The notes under the pieces were generated by a model, which saw only the letters and a list, made by a program, of their open reading frames with translations, was not told where the DNA came from and made no database searches. The translations under genes were made by a program, and so were the position numbers. Shown here piece by piece: positions 11,059 through 23,059 of a DNA stretch of 64,000 nucleotides (its first letter is position 1; every line of letters begins with the position of its first letter). Source of the DNA: Aspidapion aeneum (lineage: Eukaryota > Arthropoda > Insecta > Coleoptera > Brentidae); the NCBI GenBank assembly GCA_963576565.1, contig OY755039.1, positions 27,790,602 through 27,854,601 of the forward strand. Direction: 5' to 3'.

Positions 11059-12699
11059 TTCTAAACCGACTAAATAAAAATAATAAGAAATTTCCAGGGT
11101 ATTGCAGCTCCTGCACATTTTTGAAAATATACTTTACATATTGACTGCTGTAAGTCGCTGCTAGTTTCACACCGGTTTATCATACTTTACAAATACCTAC
11201 CTCGTACCTAGAGTCCCTGTATGTTGACATATTTGGAACTCGTACCTACATAATGTATATGTACTCACCAAAATTATTTTCTTAAAAGTGTAAAAACTTT
11301 TTATCTTTATTAGACATAAATGTTTCCTTGTGTTTTTTGACTAAACAAACCATTTATAAAAGTAGAAAACTTTGTGATACAAAGAACTAGCGACCGTGAC
11401 GAAGTCACCCTGGGTCTCGACAGCGGAATGGGGCGGACTGCTTATAGCCTCGCGAAGGGACCTAACTAACAAAATTACAAAAATTGAGATATTTTGCCTT
11501 CTAACTAACAACTCTTTGGTCTCACGAAGTGACATATCTTCATTACAAATAGTTCAGTTTTTTAACTCTCCTGACAAATTTACCAAATGCTAGTTCCTAG
11601 CTAGGTTCCCTTAGAGTCCCTGAGAAAAGCGACGATATTACATATGTATAAGAGATCCCAGTACTGCGTAGTAAATTGTGCGTACCTATGTCTATTCGCG
11701 TCACACGTTGTCATAGCGACCGTCCGAACTACATCACAAAATGACTGGGCGTATTTCGCAGAGCCCTGTATTGCTTATTACAGCGTTTTTAGTTTAACAG
11801 TTGTTTAATAATAGTTTTCCTAATCAGTGCATAAAGTTGTTACCCTGCACGCGAAATCAGTTAGAGAAACGACGAGAAATGGAATCCGGATAAACTTTAA
11901 GTGCTTGAAAAATTTTAAATTAGTTTGCGCACGTGTCGGGAACAATAATTTTTTCTTCGATAGTGCGAAAAACATAAAAAAATTAAATTATAAGAAAAAT
12001 AAACCCAAGAAAACACACCAGCTTAAAACTGATATAAAAGCGTTGTATGACAATGTATTTTGGTTGCTAAAGGAACAAACCGCGTTTGACACAAAAACGC
12101 GTCAACTATGGTATAGTCCAAATTATACGCATTTGTAATGACGTCATTTTTGTTTATCTTTGTTTAGTATATTATAAACAGCGGTGACAATAAACTTTTA
12201 AAAAAAAGTAGTGTCTAAGATTAATTCATTTTTTAAATAGGTAGGTAATTGGTTATGTGAAGTATCCGTCACTCTCAATCAAAAACATGAGTTTGTCAAC
12301 TTGACGGAAATTATTTTAAAAAGTTGTAAATTGCCGAGAAACAAATATAATAGGTATAATGAATAATCGCAGCTGATAATTTTAAATATATTGGCTTTTT
12401 TTCAACTTAAATAGTTGGTGCAAACACGGTGCAAACGGCCATATATCATCATTTGTTAATTTCTGAAAGAATACAAATACATAATACACTATTAATTTCT
12501 AAGCCACTTTTGTCTGCATTTTTGCGTACCGTAATAAAACTTGCCACGAATATAGCAGGTCACACTAGTATTATTTCACGAAGTGGTGCTCATCCCGAAC
12601 CCAGTGCAGAGCAAAGATACAGGGTGTTTTATTTTTAATTGCATCTATCTCATTAAAATTCTGTATAAAATTCAAATGTAAAGCTAGAGCAATTAATAG
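11059..12699. other. Non-coding stretch between two LINEs
   Basis: No gene recognised. A 103-codon frame at 11827-12138 is lysine-rich and AT-driven without a recognisable domain. CTAGAGTCCCTG- and TTAGAGTCCCTG-like words recur (11209, 11610), but I cannot define a repeat unit. Confidence 0.45.
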
Positions 12700-12745
12700 A
12701 ATAGGACCCCAACAACAAAGAGGTTAATGAACAGCAAACCTGTAA

Positions 12746-13598
12746 ATGAAGATCTATGTACTATACATCAGAATCTACAGTCTCCTTGACACTCAAAAAG
12801 GATGTCTTGCAATGTGCATAAGTGAACACTGGAAAACTAGCATGGAACTGCCTTCTTACAATATGATGGGTTATGCAATGACTTCATCTTTTTGTAGGGC
12901 GGAGGGCTATGGGGGAGTTGGCATTTATGTTAGAGATGGGACTGAATACAAAATCAGAAATGACATAACCACGCTTGCTGAGGTAAGTACATTTGAATGT
13001 GCGGCTGTAGAGATTAGTATAGATTGTAGAAATTATTTTGTCTGTTTATCGTGCTCCAAATTCTATTATTCATAACTTTTTAGTCAAATTAGAATCGGTT
13101 TTGAGCATACTAATATCTGAAAACTGCCACTGTTTTGTAGCGGGCGATTTTAATTTAGACATTTCAAACAACAGAGATAATAATGCCAAAGATTTTATTT
13201 CTCTATTAAAATCATTTAATTTTAAACCATCCATTTTAGATTTTACACGAATAGGGAGCAGCACCAAGAGTTGCATAGACAACATCTTCACAAATATTGA
13301 ATTATTTCAGTCCGAGATAGTTCACACTCATATATCGGATCATACAGCTCAAAAAATCACTTTCAGTCTACAGGTAAGTGGAACAAACTGCAAGATAAAT
13401 AAAAGAATTTTTTCTGATCATAACAAAAATAAATTCAAGGAACAGTTGTCAGGTCAAAGCTGGGATAGGTTGTATAGAACTCACGAATCATTAGTAAATG
13501 AGCAGTGGGATAATTTTGCTTGCATGACTCACTCTGTCTTTGATAAATGTTTTCCAATAAAAGCAGTGAACAAAACACATAAAAAAAAGATTCATTAG
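12746..13598 (+). pseudogene. LINE endonuclease region
   Basis: Two overlapping frames carry an AP-type endonuclease. The first (12746-13075) has CISEHWKTS and GGVGIYVRDG. After a frameshift at about 13035-13045 the second has YRAPNS, VAGDFNLDIS, SCIDNIFTN and ISDHTA, which correspond to the catalytic Asp/Asn and terminal SDH motifs. It continues into the linker and stops at 13598 in an A-rich run where another shift is needed. The activity would nick the chromosomal target. The copy is inactive because of the shifts. Confidence 0.8.
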
Positions 13599-13913
13599 AC
13601 CTAATCCTGAGATTGTTGCATGTAAAAATCAACTTGATATTTTGTTAGTACTAAGCAGGGTTGATAATCGACACAGTGAGGCATACAAAGCAAAAAACGG
13701 GAATATAATCAGCTTCTGGCTTCGGTCAGGGGGGCTGAGTATACCAACCGCATAAAAAACAGCACAAATAAATCAAAATGCGTCTGGCAAATAGTAAAAG
13801 AAAGAAACGGCACCAACACTGAACCCACAGATCAAACATCCAAAATTCCAGGTGACCCAAATAAAATTTGTTCAGAGTTCAATAATTTTACCATAAACGC
13901 AGCTCCAAACTTA

Positions 13914-14627
13914 TTGAAGAATCAAGAACAAGTTCCATTTTCTAGCAACATACCTTTTAATAATAACTCATTCGTTCTAACACCTGTAACACCCAATGAA
14001 ATAATTAAAATAATACAAAAATTGAAAAATAAGAAAAGCACGGGACATGATAAAATCTCAGCAAACCTGATGAAATACTGTGCGGAGGGGTTAGCAGAGC
14101 CACTGTGTTACATTATCAATAACTCTTTTAAGTTTGGGATTTTTCCTGGACAGCTGAAACTGGCGCTGGTAAAGCCTCTGCACAAAAAGGGTGATAAATC
14201 TCTGATTCAGAACTACAGGCCAATCAGCTTGATATCAACTTTTTCAAAGGTCTTTGAGGTTGCGGTCTGTACAAGACTTCTGCAGTTCTTCTATTCTGAA
14301 AAACTAATCAGTAAATCCCAGCATGGTTATCTCAAAGGCAAGTCTGTCGAGACTGCAACCTATGACTTTGTTGAACGAATACTGGATGGCTGGGAGAGGG
14401 GGAATATTTCCATGGGAGTGTTCCTGGACCTTTCCAAAGCGTTCGACAGTCTTAATCACCAAATTTTAATCACAAAACTGGAAAGGTATCGTGTCCGGGG
14501 ACCAGCTTTGCAGTGGATTGAATCCTACCTTACAAACCGTAGACAGAAAGTGATAATAGAGAGGGGGGGGAGCAACACGCTTCAGATGAGGCTCATTTGC
14601 CCCTGGGCATCGCTCAGGGGAGTGTAA
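13914..14627 (+). pseudogene. LINE reverse transcriptase, N-terminal two thirds
   Basis: This frame covers RT fingers and palm: KLKNKKSTGHDKISANLMK, NYRPISLISTFSKVFE, SQHGYLKGKSVETA and motif A FLDLSKAFDSLNH. It ends at 14627 after a G-run (GGGGGGG at about 14563-14570), where the frame shifts. The next frame picks up at PLGIAQGSVIGP, so a single small indel separates the halves. The upstream linker 13600-13913 is also frameshifted. Confidence 0.82.
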
Positions 14628-15532
14628 TTGGCCCTTTGCTTTTTATATTTTATGTGAATGACCTGGCAAATGACATAATCAGTAATAAATCACATCTAGT
14701 TAATTTCGCGGATGACACAAATATCCTTATCTTAGGAGCAACCTTGGCAGAGCTTCTTGATATCTGTTCCGAACGTTTAAAAGTTGCAGCAAACTGGTTT
14801 ACCAAGAATAAATTAGTTTTAAACACTGAAAAAACTAACTTTGTCTGCCTTAATACAAAACAAAAAAACAAAGACATCCCAGAAGAAACTCTTCTGGATG
14901 GACAGCAGTTAATTTTATCAAAAAGCACAAAGTTTTTAGGCATCCATATCGACCATAACTTGGAGTGGACGGAACAGGTAATGGGCGTTTGCAAAAGAGT
15001 GAACACAGCATGCTATTCGCTAAGAATAATGTCAAAATATCTGAGTCTGGAACATCTGAAAGTTGTCTACTTTGCAAACGTCTATTCTCCACTGAGATAT
15101 GGCATAATCTTTTGGGGGGGGAGTTGTGATGCCCGTCGTGCATTCATATCACAAAACAGAGCAATAAGATCAATGCTTAAGCTAAGAAAACGTCATTCTT
15201 GTCAGGGAATTTTCAGGAAGCTAGGTCTGCTAATAGTTTCAGGACTGTATGTCTATGAATGTTTATTGTTTTTATTTAGAAATAAGGATAGATTTTTGTT
15301 GTTCGAACCACAGCACAACATTCCAACAAGGCACACAAACCTTAATTTTCCCATTCATAGGCTCTCTGCAACCGAAAAAGGACCTTCCTACTCGTGTATA
15401 AAATTTTTTAATAAAATGCCAGATTACGTCAAATCTGAACAAAATTTTAATATCTATAAGAAGAGAGTGAAATCCATTCTGATAGATTTAGAGCCATATA
15501 CGGTGCAGCAGTTTTTAGATCACAGATTTTGA
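14597..15532 (+). pseudogene. LINE reverse transcriptase, C-terminal part
   Basis: Continues the RT from PLGIAQGSVIGPLLFIFYVND through catalytic box NFADDTNIL (FADD at codons ~37-40 of this frame), then the thumb and tail region (KNKLVLNTEKTNF, STKFLGIHIDHNLEW, SLEHLKVVYFANVYSPLRYG). It ends with a natural LINE C-terminus before 15532. The frame is open for 311 codons, so only the upstream shift separates it from the first RT half. Confidence 0.85.
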
Positions 15533-15739
15533 AAAGTGTGCAAGTAACAATGTTTTTTTCTAAACTCCTTAATGTTTTTTAATGTTTTTTTAAGACTATA
15601 CTAGTGTTTCTTAACTGTACGTTTTTTTTAACCATACTAGTGTTTTTTCAACTGTAAATTTTTTTAAAAAAATTTTTAAAATTTTTGCTTTTAATGCTTT
15701 TTTGCTTTATTTGTCCTGTTCATAATAATCCCCGAAGTG

Positions 15740-16172
15740 ATCCTGCGTGCAAACGGAATGTGAGATATCAAGCACTTTAGTGAAAAGTTAAAAAGACACA
15801 AAGTAAGTGGTATTCATTTAAATAACCACATAGAATTTTCTATGCTTGGTAAGACTGATATTAGGTGCCAATTGAATAGTGCCTATAGGAAAAGCATTAC
15901 CGAACATAATGAAAATGTGACAAAAATTAGACATATACTTAGTAGGTTAATATACTGTTTTTTTGAGGTTGCTCTACGGGGCCATAAAAAAGAAAGGCGA
16001 ATGGACTTTATCTATAAACATATAAACTAAAAACAACACCAAGTAGCTGCTTGTTTGGAAAATACTAAAATAAAATAATTGTTTCGATAAGTTTTTTTGA
16101 TCTCATTTTTCATTAAATTTAAATTTCTGCCCCCCCCCCCCCCCCAATTTATAACGTCACCAGCCGCCACTG
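15740..16172 (-). mobile_element. hAT element end fragment with transposase remnant
   Basis: The right end at 16172 is CCAGCCGCCACTG, a hAT-type terminal repeat (CAGTGGCGGCTGG on the minus strand). Read on the minus strand, 16172 down to about 15740 matches 32461-32893 almost end to end. The small + frame 15842-16030 includes HILSRLIYCFFEVALRGHKK, which resembles the RLI...FRGH block of zf-MYM/TTF-type hAT transposases, so a decayed transposase piece runs on the + strand. The other terminus is missing; similarity stops next to the LINE tail. A run of 16 C (16130-16145) lies just inside the end. Confidence 0.75.
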
Positions 16173-16869
16173 GTATTGTTATGGTATGATATTGTTATAA
16201 CAATATTATTTTTTCGCATTTTTAAGTACGCGCCTAACTGGCACTACTCCTAAAATCTCTTCACGATTTGGAAAATGGAAATCTCTTATACAGTCGGAGG
16301 TTAGAGGATGTTGTTTGTTGCTAGTTATTCAGCAGGATGCCATAAGCCGAACGAACAAAAAATTTAAGCAAGGAAATGTGTTCATAATTGATATAGTAAA
16401 ACGCGTTTTTCTTCTCCATTCCATCGAGGCATCATTAAGCCTGGAAGATTTGGAGAAACGCCAGGATTTCACTTCGTTATTTTAACAACTATCATTATGC
16501 TCGGCGCGTATTATAGTTTTATGTTTCAAAAAGCGAGGCCGCGCACAAGAACAAAATGACGCGACAACCGACGCCGCGCCGTATCTACATGTAATTAGTG
16601 ACACTCATGCTGGAAGCGGTTCTAAAAACTTTAATTAAAAATTTTCCATTTAAATTCTATGGGTCGTTCTGTCGAATAAATGGAGATAAATTATATCAAA
16701 GTATATTTTAGGGAAGAAACATAACATATAGATCCAGACCTGTCCATTCTGGTCGAAAAACTATTGGACATCATGTTTTCTCTGTCTCACACTCCTGAAA
16801 CGAACTCACTTCCACGATTTAATGAAACCGCTAGGTGCTGACCGTTTATCATTTATACTAACTAAACTA
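16173..16869. other. Non-coding stretch
   Basis: No gene seen. Just outside the hAT end there is a short palindromic ATTGTTATAACAAT stretch at 16191-16204. Confidence 0.45.
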
Positions 16870-18370
16870 GGAGCTCAAAATAAGAAAAGGTTTCAGTACA
16901 GTTGACCACCTATATATCGCGTTTATGTACTTTGAAAAAGCTTTCGATAGATATAAGCGTTTCAAAAAGAAAACGCTAACAGCCTGGCAGCCAATCAATT
17001 CATATTTTAAAAACTATACAGTTTATCAACAAAAGCACCGAGCTGCAGTATGGTGGGGCCATAGAGATGCGAAAAAACTACACCGAGTTTAGATTCGAAA
17101 AAACGTCATTTAGCGACTTTTAGGGTAGGAATCCCCTACAACCAAAATGGCGACATTTTTAAAATTCATTTTTTAAAAGCTATAAAGTTTATCAACAAAA
17201 GTACCCAGTTGCAGTATGGTGGAGCCACAGAGATGCGAAAAAACCACAAACTGAGTTAAGATTCGAAAAACGTCATTTAGCGAATTTTAGGGTAGGGAAT
17301 AAAGACCAAAATGACCAAACTTTGAAAATATATATTTTAAAAACTATAGTTTATCGACAAAAGCACCAAGTTGCAGTATGGTGGAGCCACAGAGATGCGA
17401 AAAAATCACAAACTGAGTTAAGATTCGAAAAAACGTCATTTAGCGATTTTTAGGGTAAGGAATACCATAAAACCAAAATGGCCAAACTTTGAAAATACAT
17501 ATTTCAAAAACTATACAGTTTATCAACAAAAGCACCGAGCTGCAGTATGGTGCGGCCATAGAGATGCGAAAAAACTACACCCTGATTTAAGATTCGAAAT
17601 TTTAGGGTAGGGAATACCGTAAGACCAAACTTTGAAAATACATATTTTAAAAACTATACAGTTTATCAACAAAAGCACCGAGCTGCAGTATGGTGAGGCC
17701 ATAGAGATGCGAAAAAACTAAACCCTGAGTAAAATACTGTAAGACCAAAATGGCCAAACTTTGAAAATTCATATTTCAAAAACTATACAGACCACCTATA
17801 TATATTGCTTTTACAGACTTTGAAAAAGCTTTCGATAGATATAAGCGTTTAAAAAAAAAACGCTAATAGCCTGGCAGCCATCAATTCATAATTTAAAAAA
17901 TATACAGTTTATCAACAAAAGCACCGAGTTGCAGTATGGTGGAGCCACAGAGATGCGAAAAAACCACAAACTGAGTTAAGATTCGAAAGAACGTCATTTA
18001 GCGAATTTTAGAGTAGGGAATACCATAAGACCAACACGGCCAAAGTTGGAAAATACATATTTTAAAAACTACACCCTGAGTTAAGATTCAAAAAAACGTC
18101 ATTTAGCGAATTTTAGGGTAGAAAATACCGTAAGACCAAAATTGCCAAACTTTGAAAATTCATATTTCAAAAACTATACAGTTCATCAACAAAAGTACCG
18201 AGTGGCAATATGGTGGGGCCATAGAGATGTGAAAAAAACATGAGTTAAGATTCGAAAAAACGTCATTTAGTGAATTTTAGGGTAGGGAATACCATAAGAC
18301 CAAAATTTGAAAATTTATATTTCAAAAACTATACAGTTTATCAATACAAGCACCGAGTTGCAGTATGGTA
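16870..18370 (+). repeat. Satellite-like array with a reverse transcriptase scrap inside
   Basis: Eight or so head-to-tail units of roughly 140-170 bp share GTTTATCAACAAAAGCACC, GCAGTATGGTG, AGAGATGCGAAAAAA, AAGATTCGAAAAAACGTCAT and TTTAGGGTAGGGAATACC. The first word recurs near 17027, 17187, 17350, 17518, 17659, 17907, 18180 and 18337. At 16885-16950 and again at 17785-17845 a block encodes an RT motif A-like peptide (IAFMYFEKAFDR and IAFTDFEKAFDR); the first copy is preceded by FSTVDHL. A LINE fragment was therefore caught up in, and copied with, the array. Confidence 0.8.
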
Positions 18371-18401
18371 GGGCCCAAGCGCGGATTTGAGGGGTTAATT
18401 A

Positions 18402-18483
18402 CCCCCCCCCCCCCCACGTAGAAAAAATATAAGCACTTTTAGTTAATAAATAAAGGACTTAACGGATAATTACCCCCCCCCCC
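18402..18483. repeat. Two C-homopolymer tracts in a short duplicated context
   Basis: Runs of 14 C (18402-18415) and 11 C (18473-18483) are each preceded by TTAATTA/ATAATTA and lie ~71 bp apart. The duplicated context suggests a small tandem duplication or the end of a GC-tract MITE. Confidence 0.5.
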
Positions 18484-18794
18484 TTGAAAAATCACTTAGA
18501 CTTTTGACATTAAATTTTAGGGCATAGAAACCTTATTCATAATTGGGAAACTTTAGATTAAATAGTATTTTTTTATTACTCTTGTTCCCGTCGTTTTCAT
18601 TCTCTTAGCACTTTATAATATAATAATAATAAAAGTTTGAAAGAGGGTGATTTTGTCACGGCCTCTTGTTAAATTAAATTAAATTAGTTAAATATTATTT
18701 GTTGGAAATGACTCCTGTAGCGATATTCTTCAAACTAGCAAAAAAACAGAAATCTCCTTCGAATACACGCATTATATTGGTATTATAAGAGAAG
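18484..18794. other. AT-rich spacer
   Basis: No gene or clear repeat beyond short TAATAATAAT and AAATTAAATTAAATTA stretches. Confidence 0.45.
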
Positions 18795-19345
18795 CAATTT
18801 TTGTTTACTTGCTTATTTGTATTTCGACCCTTTTTAGTTTTCGTTGAACTTTACTTTTTTTTGCTTGCTTTACTGCCTACCGTTATTTATGATACCTATT
18901 TATATTTTCATTAAAACTTTCGGAAGAAACCTTTTTGTTAATCAAAAAACACACTATACAATCACAAAACTGTTTTTAACTGTTTTAACGGCCGTTGCAA
19001 TATCCTTTACCGAAACCGAAGCTTCTTGCTGGTACGTCATTATGAAACGCGTATGTACGTAATCCAACAAACAGACTGCTTATTTCAAGGCTAAATGGCG
19101 CGAACGGAATTTCTTGCATTGGGCTTGCATGCATTGACCCCCCACTATGTTTTACCTAACGGCAGAAGCAATAATTGTCTCTGCCGCGATGAGCGTGAGG
19201 AGCCAGCGGTTGTCACGAAAGCGAGGCCGCTCCGCGGTCAAATCAAGACCGAGAGTCAATGAATTCTTATTCGTTTTCTACGCGTACGACAAAGACAACT
19301 GCGTACATGGTTGTCTTTTCTTATACGCTCTTCTACGAGGGTGGA
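18795..19345. repeat. Dispersed repeat, copy A
   Basis: About 550 bp that recur in the same orientation at 62978-63472 inside the cos intron. Shared landmarks are CCTTTTTAGTTTTCG, CTTTTTGTTAATCAAAAAA, GCAATATCCTTTAC, GAAACCGAAGCTTCTTGCTG, AAACGCGTATNTANGTAATC, GCATGCATTGACCCC and GACAAAGACAACTGC. The copies differ by indels, including ~60 extra bases here near 19160-19230. No terminal repeats or long frame were found, so the class is unknown. Confidence 0.75.
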
Positions 19346-19443
19346 TCAAATATAAACAAGCCTTTGTTTATAAACTAGTTATTTAGAAACATAACACAAA
19401 ATAGAAATTTTTTCTACTTTTCTACACATCCCCCTTTTCTGTC

Positions 19444-19786
19444 AATTGATGACGTAGCCTGCGATAAACAAGATGTGATGCGTGACTACTTTAGTATGGG
19501 TCGACATAATAATATTGACAGTTTCTATCTCTCTCAAACATATGCAAAAATACCTAAACATTTAATAAGAGACAATGCCAACGTTTTAATTTTATTCAAA
19601 CAAGATTTACTAAATGTAAAACATATATACACCAACCATATTGGCACTGATATGACATTTGATGAATTTCAAAAGATGTGTGCATACTGCTGGAAAAAAC
19701 CGTATGATTTTTTGACAATTTTTAAAGATTGTGATATTGATAAGGGAAGATATCGGTATCGTTTTGATAACTTTATATATCTTTAG
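19444..19786 (+). pseudogene. Polinton/Maverick packaging ATPase, C-terminal fragment
   Basis: The frame (open from about 19444, before the first Met) reads SIDDVACDKQDVMRDYFSMG, then RHNNIDSFYLSQTYAKIPKH, LIRDNANVLILFKQD, and ends YRYRFDNFIYL at 19786. IDDVACDKQ is the Walker B region of the FtsK/HerA-type genome-packaging ATPase carried by Polinton/Maverick DNA transposons; the following blocks are conserved in that family. The Walker A N-terminal half is missing, since the dispersed repeat at 18795-19345 lies just upstream. The surviving piece is uninterrupted for ~114 codons. In intact elements this ATPase is thought to pump DNA into a capsid; here it can only be a relic. Confidence 0.75.
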
Positions 19787-19846
19787 ATTCAAATACTGCT
19801 TAGTGTTAATAGTTTTAACACACTTGTAGAGATAACATAGATAAAA

Positions 19847-20278
19847 ATGTCAGAAGAAAACATAAAAATGGTTAGTGGTGAAAAAAACTTAAAGAAAAAA
19901 TTAATTTCTAAAAGAAAAATAAGACGTGAGAAATTAAATTTGTTAAAACAGGGTCAGATTTCACAGGCTAACCTATTTCAACCCATTACAAAACACTTGG
20001 AAAATATTGAATCTAGTTTAACCAATAAAAAGCCTCCGAAACTGGTCAATATACCTTCATTATCACCCAGATTGACAACTCCTCAAAAAATCAAGCAAGA
20101 AAACGAAAAACAACAAGAAAAACAGGAAGAACTTAAGATCTGCAAACTTCATCGCTTTTTCATAAGAATTTTGATAATAACAGTGTAGAAGAAGATGAAA
20201 AACAGATGCATGAACCAAGTGTTTACATGCAAGAAACGGATTTGCTTCTGATGGAGGAATTATATTTTCGCCACTGTT
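19847..20278 (+). pseudogene. Small Polinton-associated protein of unknown function
   Basis: A 113-codon frame starts at the ATG at 19847, 60 bp after the ATPase remnant. It is highly basic and coiled-coil-like (KKLISKRKIRREKLNLLKQG, then FQPITKHLENIESSL). After a frameshift at about 20150 an acidic tail continues (NFDNNSVEEDEKQMHEP) to a stop at 20278. A lysine-rich frame with an F-x-P-I-x-K/x-PL-like block next to the ATPase matches my memory of an uncharacterised Polinton/virophage gene in insects, but that is inference from position and composition. No catalytic motif is visible. Confidence 0.5.
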
Positions 20279-23059
20279 GAAAGCATAGTACCCTATTTCT
20301 TTAATGTAGAATAATGTCTTAAAACATGAGGATACCGAAAATTTGGGGAGAAGAATTTTACTATTTAAATATGGTTTCCAGGTTTGCTTAGGAATTTGCT
20401 TATTTAACTATCTATGTATATAGGTGAACACATTGTCTAAATTGTAGCCTTCGGAAGTGCCCGATATTATTGTGAAGCAATTCTCATTTGTTTAAAATCA
20501 TATCCCCATGATTAGTACTCACGTATGATCTTGTTGTTCGAAAATCACTAAAGAAATTAATCTGAGGCAGACTAAATGTAATCAGTTATAGTTTGTGGTG
20601 TCTCTGTCTTCAGTATAATTTTTTTAAGAACAATGTAATTTTTTTATAAAATAAAACAGCATAAGATATAATTATTTTAAACATGTTTTTGGAGTGTAGG
20701 AATTACTAAACCTTACTAAAAACATCAAGTTATTTGCATCTAAAAAAATATACATTTTGTATCCAGGTTCTGAGTCACTTGTGTACCTAGTCAAAAACTT
20801 GTTTCTATGTTTGTGCTCCCATTACTAAAAAATAAAAAAAAGTTTAAAACTACAAGAAAAACACAAGTAAAATATTTTGTTAATGTTAATAAAATTAGTA
20901 CTATATTTTGAAAAGTGAAAGAAGAAGGTAGCGGGACATAAGTGACATTTACAGGACAAATCTATTCTGCCACTCACTTACCTCACTTATCAATTCAATA
21001 TGCTTAAGATTTTAGTTTTTTCAGAAGAAAGTATAAAATTATAAACTTTAGTTAGTTTGATTATGTGTTAAACTGCTATAAGCGCAACAAAATTCGAGGT
21101 GAATTCTGTTATAACTTAAAAAATAAGAATCGCCCATAATATAAATAAAAACATTTTTCTTATATTTTATTTTAATTTTTTAAATATTTATTTAGTAGGT
21201 AGGTAAATAGTATTAATTATTAACATATTAGGAGACCAACTCAGACCAAAAGACCCGGAACAACGATAAAAATTCATTCATAAAAACAATTCGCTTTTAC
21301 TCCAAGATGCGCCTATAAGTTAGAAAAAAGAGAAATATTTTTAAGAAAGTGTATAACAACGCTGTATGAAACACGACATACGTATATTTAGTCTTGATAC
21401 ATCGAGTACAGCTATCGATTTACCAGTGTCGGCGTCTGAATAGACATATTAACATTTTAAGGTTATATTCTCAAATACGGATGCCGAAGTTTAAAAATAT
21501 GAAGCTCTGATGATTTTCATATCCCCTAGACCTAGAAGTATTAAAACTACCAAAGTTTGGGATACTCTGTACATTTTTTGAATGACGGTTAGGATTAAAA
21601 AATGTACTATATTGGTATGTGCTAAAAAAAGTCACACTAAATTATTCTCAAAATGTCTTTGATTTATTTGTACTTATGATTTTGATTTGAAAGGTGTTTG
21701 AAGGTCAAGCAGTTTCAAAAGATTTACCTGAGAAACGAAATTTCTGAACGCTTTTGTTCAGTTTTGTTGTATAAGTGACTCCCGCATCATTTTAATAATA
21801 TCCTTTAAATGTTCTTTGACTTTAAAAATAACATCAAAACAACTTAAAACTACCAAAAATTTTTTTCAACGTCGCATTTTACCATTCAGAATTTATAGGC
21901 AGATCTTACCAGATTCAGTCTTCAGTTTTATCTCTTTCTCTACAATTGGTTTAAAAAAGGCTTGCTATATTTGGTGTTCTTTGATCATTATAAGGGTTTC
22001 TTCAGAAGCACTGTTTTAGTTTTCCCTCGCATTGACTTTAAAAAGAAAAATAAAGGTTAGAGGAGAATACAATTTTGGTGATTCTTAAAGACAAAGGAAA
22101 TTGAGTTATCGATGGGTCAAACAAAGATTTTAAACTTTTTTACCAAGTAAGTACGATTTTTAAAATAAATTTTGAAGTTTTTTTTTTATCTGCTAGTCTT
22201 CTCCTATAGTCTATGGTATAAATAAAGAAAAAATAAATCAAAAACAGTTGTTTAATAAAGAAACACTGGTTTGTTACCAAATGCCAAATATTGTTCAATA
22301 AAGAAACACTTGTTTGTATATGATATTTTAATTCTGTTTTTCGCTTTATTATATATACAAAATGATTTTAAAAAATATAACACTATCTACGAGAAACATG
22401 TCCATATATTTTTTTAACATTTGATAGATTGTTGTTCTATCTGCAAGCGCGTGCACATTTTATTAAGTTTCTACCATTCGGTTTAATGCTGTACTGAAAA
22501 GCTTGAATGAGAGATTTGTGACAACCACTTACTATTTTAAGAAGTTCAGCCTTCTTCGTTTATACATTATGTTACACCAAACCTATAGTGCAATAATTTA
22601 TGTGACACATGTCAGACTTTTTGTACCTAACTTCGAACATTAAACCAGATTTTCTAAGGTAATCGTAAATCTTCGTTAACATTCAGGCATCTTCGGATGT
22701 TAAATCTTGAAGGATTTTGTCTAAAGTTTAAACAAAGAAGAAAATGTTAACAATAATATCTTTAGCAGTTACATAGGTAGTTAGTTAAATTATCTCATTG
22801 ACAAGAATGACCATTTTTTTGCTTTATTTTAAATTAAAGTTTCTTTGCTTTATTTTAAATTAAAGTGTTAGTTTTAATTCAATTTTTAAAATCAAATCTC
22901 ACACAATAATAAATAGGTAACAAACAAGAATTAAACTTATAGGTAAACAACTTTTCATAGGGTGTGTTTATATAATAATGTCGTTTTGATTGCATATTAA
23001 AATAGTTTTTTCTCTTCTCATTTATTTTTGAACCAAAATTATTTTTGAACTTAAAAAAC
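20279..23059. other. Long AT-rich stretch without recognisable genes
   Basis: Only small features stand out. AATAAAGAAACACTNGTTTGT occurs twice (~22253 and ~22297). TTTGCTTTATTTTAAATTAAAG occurs twice in tandem (22818-22866). Small frames at 21816-22019 and 22879-23061 have no motif. Confidence 0.45.

Larger units (their letters stand above)
12700..15700 (+). mobile_element. Near full-length LINE (jockey/CR1 group), frameshifted
   Basis: The element contains an endonuclease region (12780-13600) and a reverse transcriptase region (13914-15532) in three shifting frames, then a T-rich 3' UTR with short repeated words (ACTAGTGTTT at 15599 and 15645). The 5' edge is approximate: translated similarity starts around 12760 with a decayed IHQNLQS-like block. 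The 3' edge is approximate because a hAT fragment starts at about 15740. Nearly every domain is present, so it was probably full length before it decayed. Confidence 0.8.

Noticed and set aside
11827..12138. 103-codon Lys/Asn-rich frame
   Set aside because: Composition follows the local AT bias and no domain is visible.
16870..18370. Possible protein-coding repeat domain
   Set aside because: Stops and frame changes occur in every unit; only the short RT scrap has protein character.
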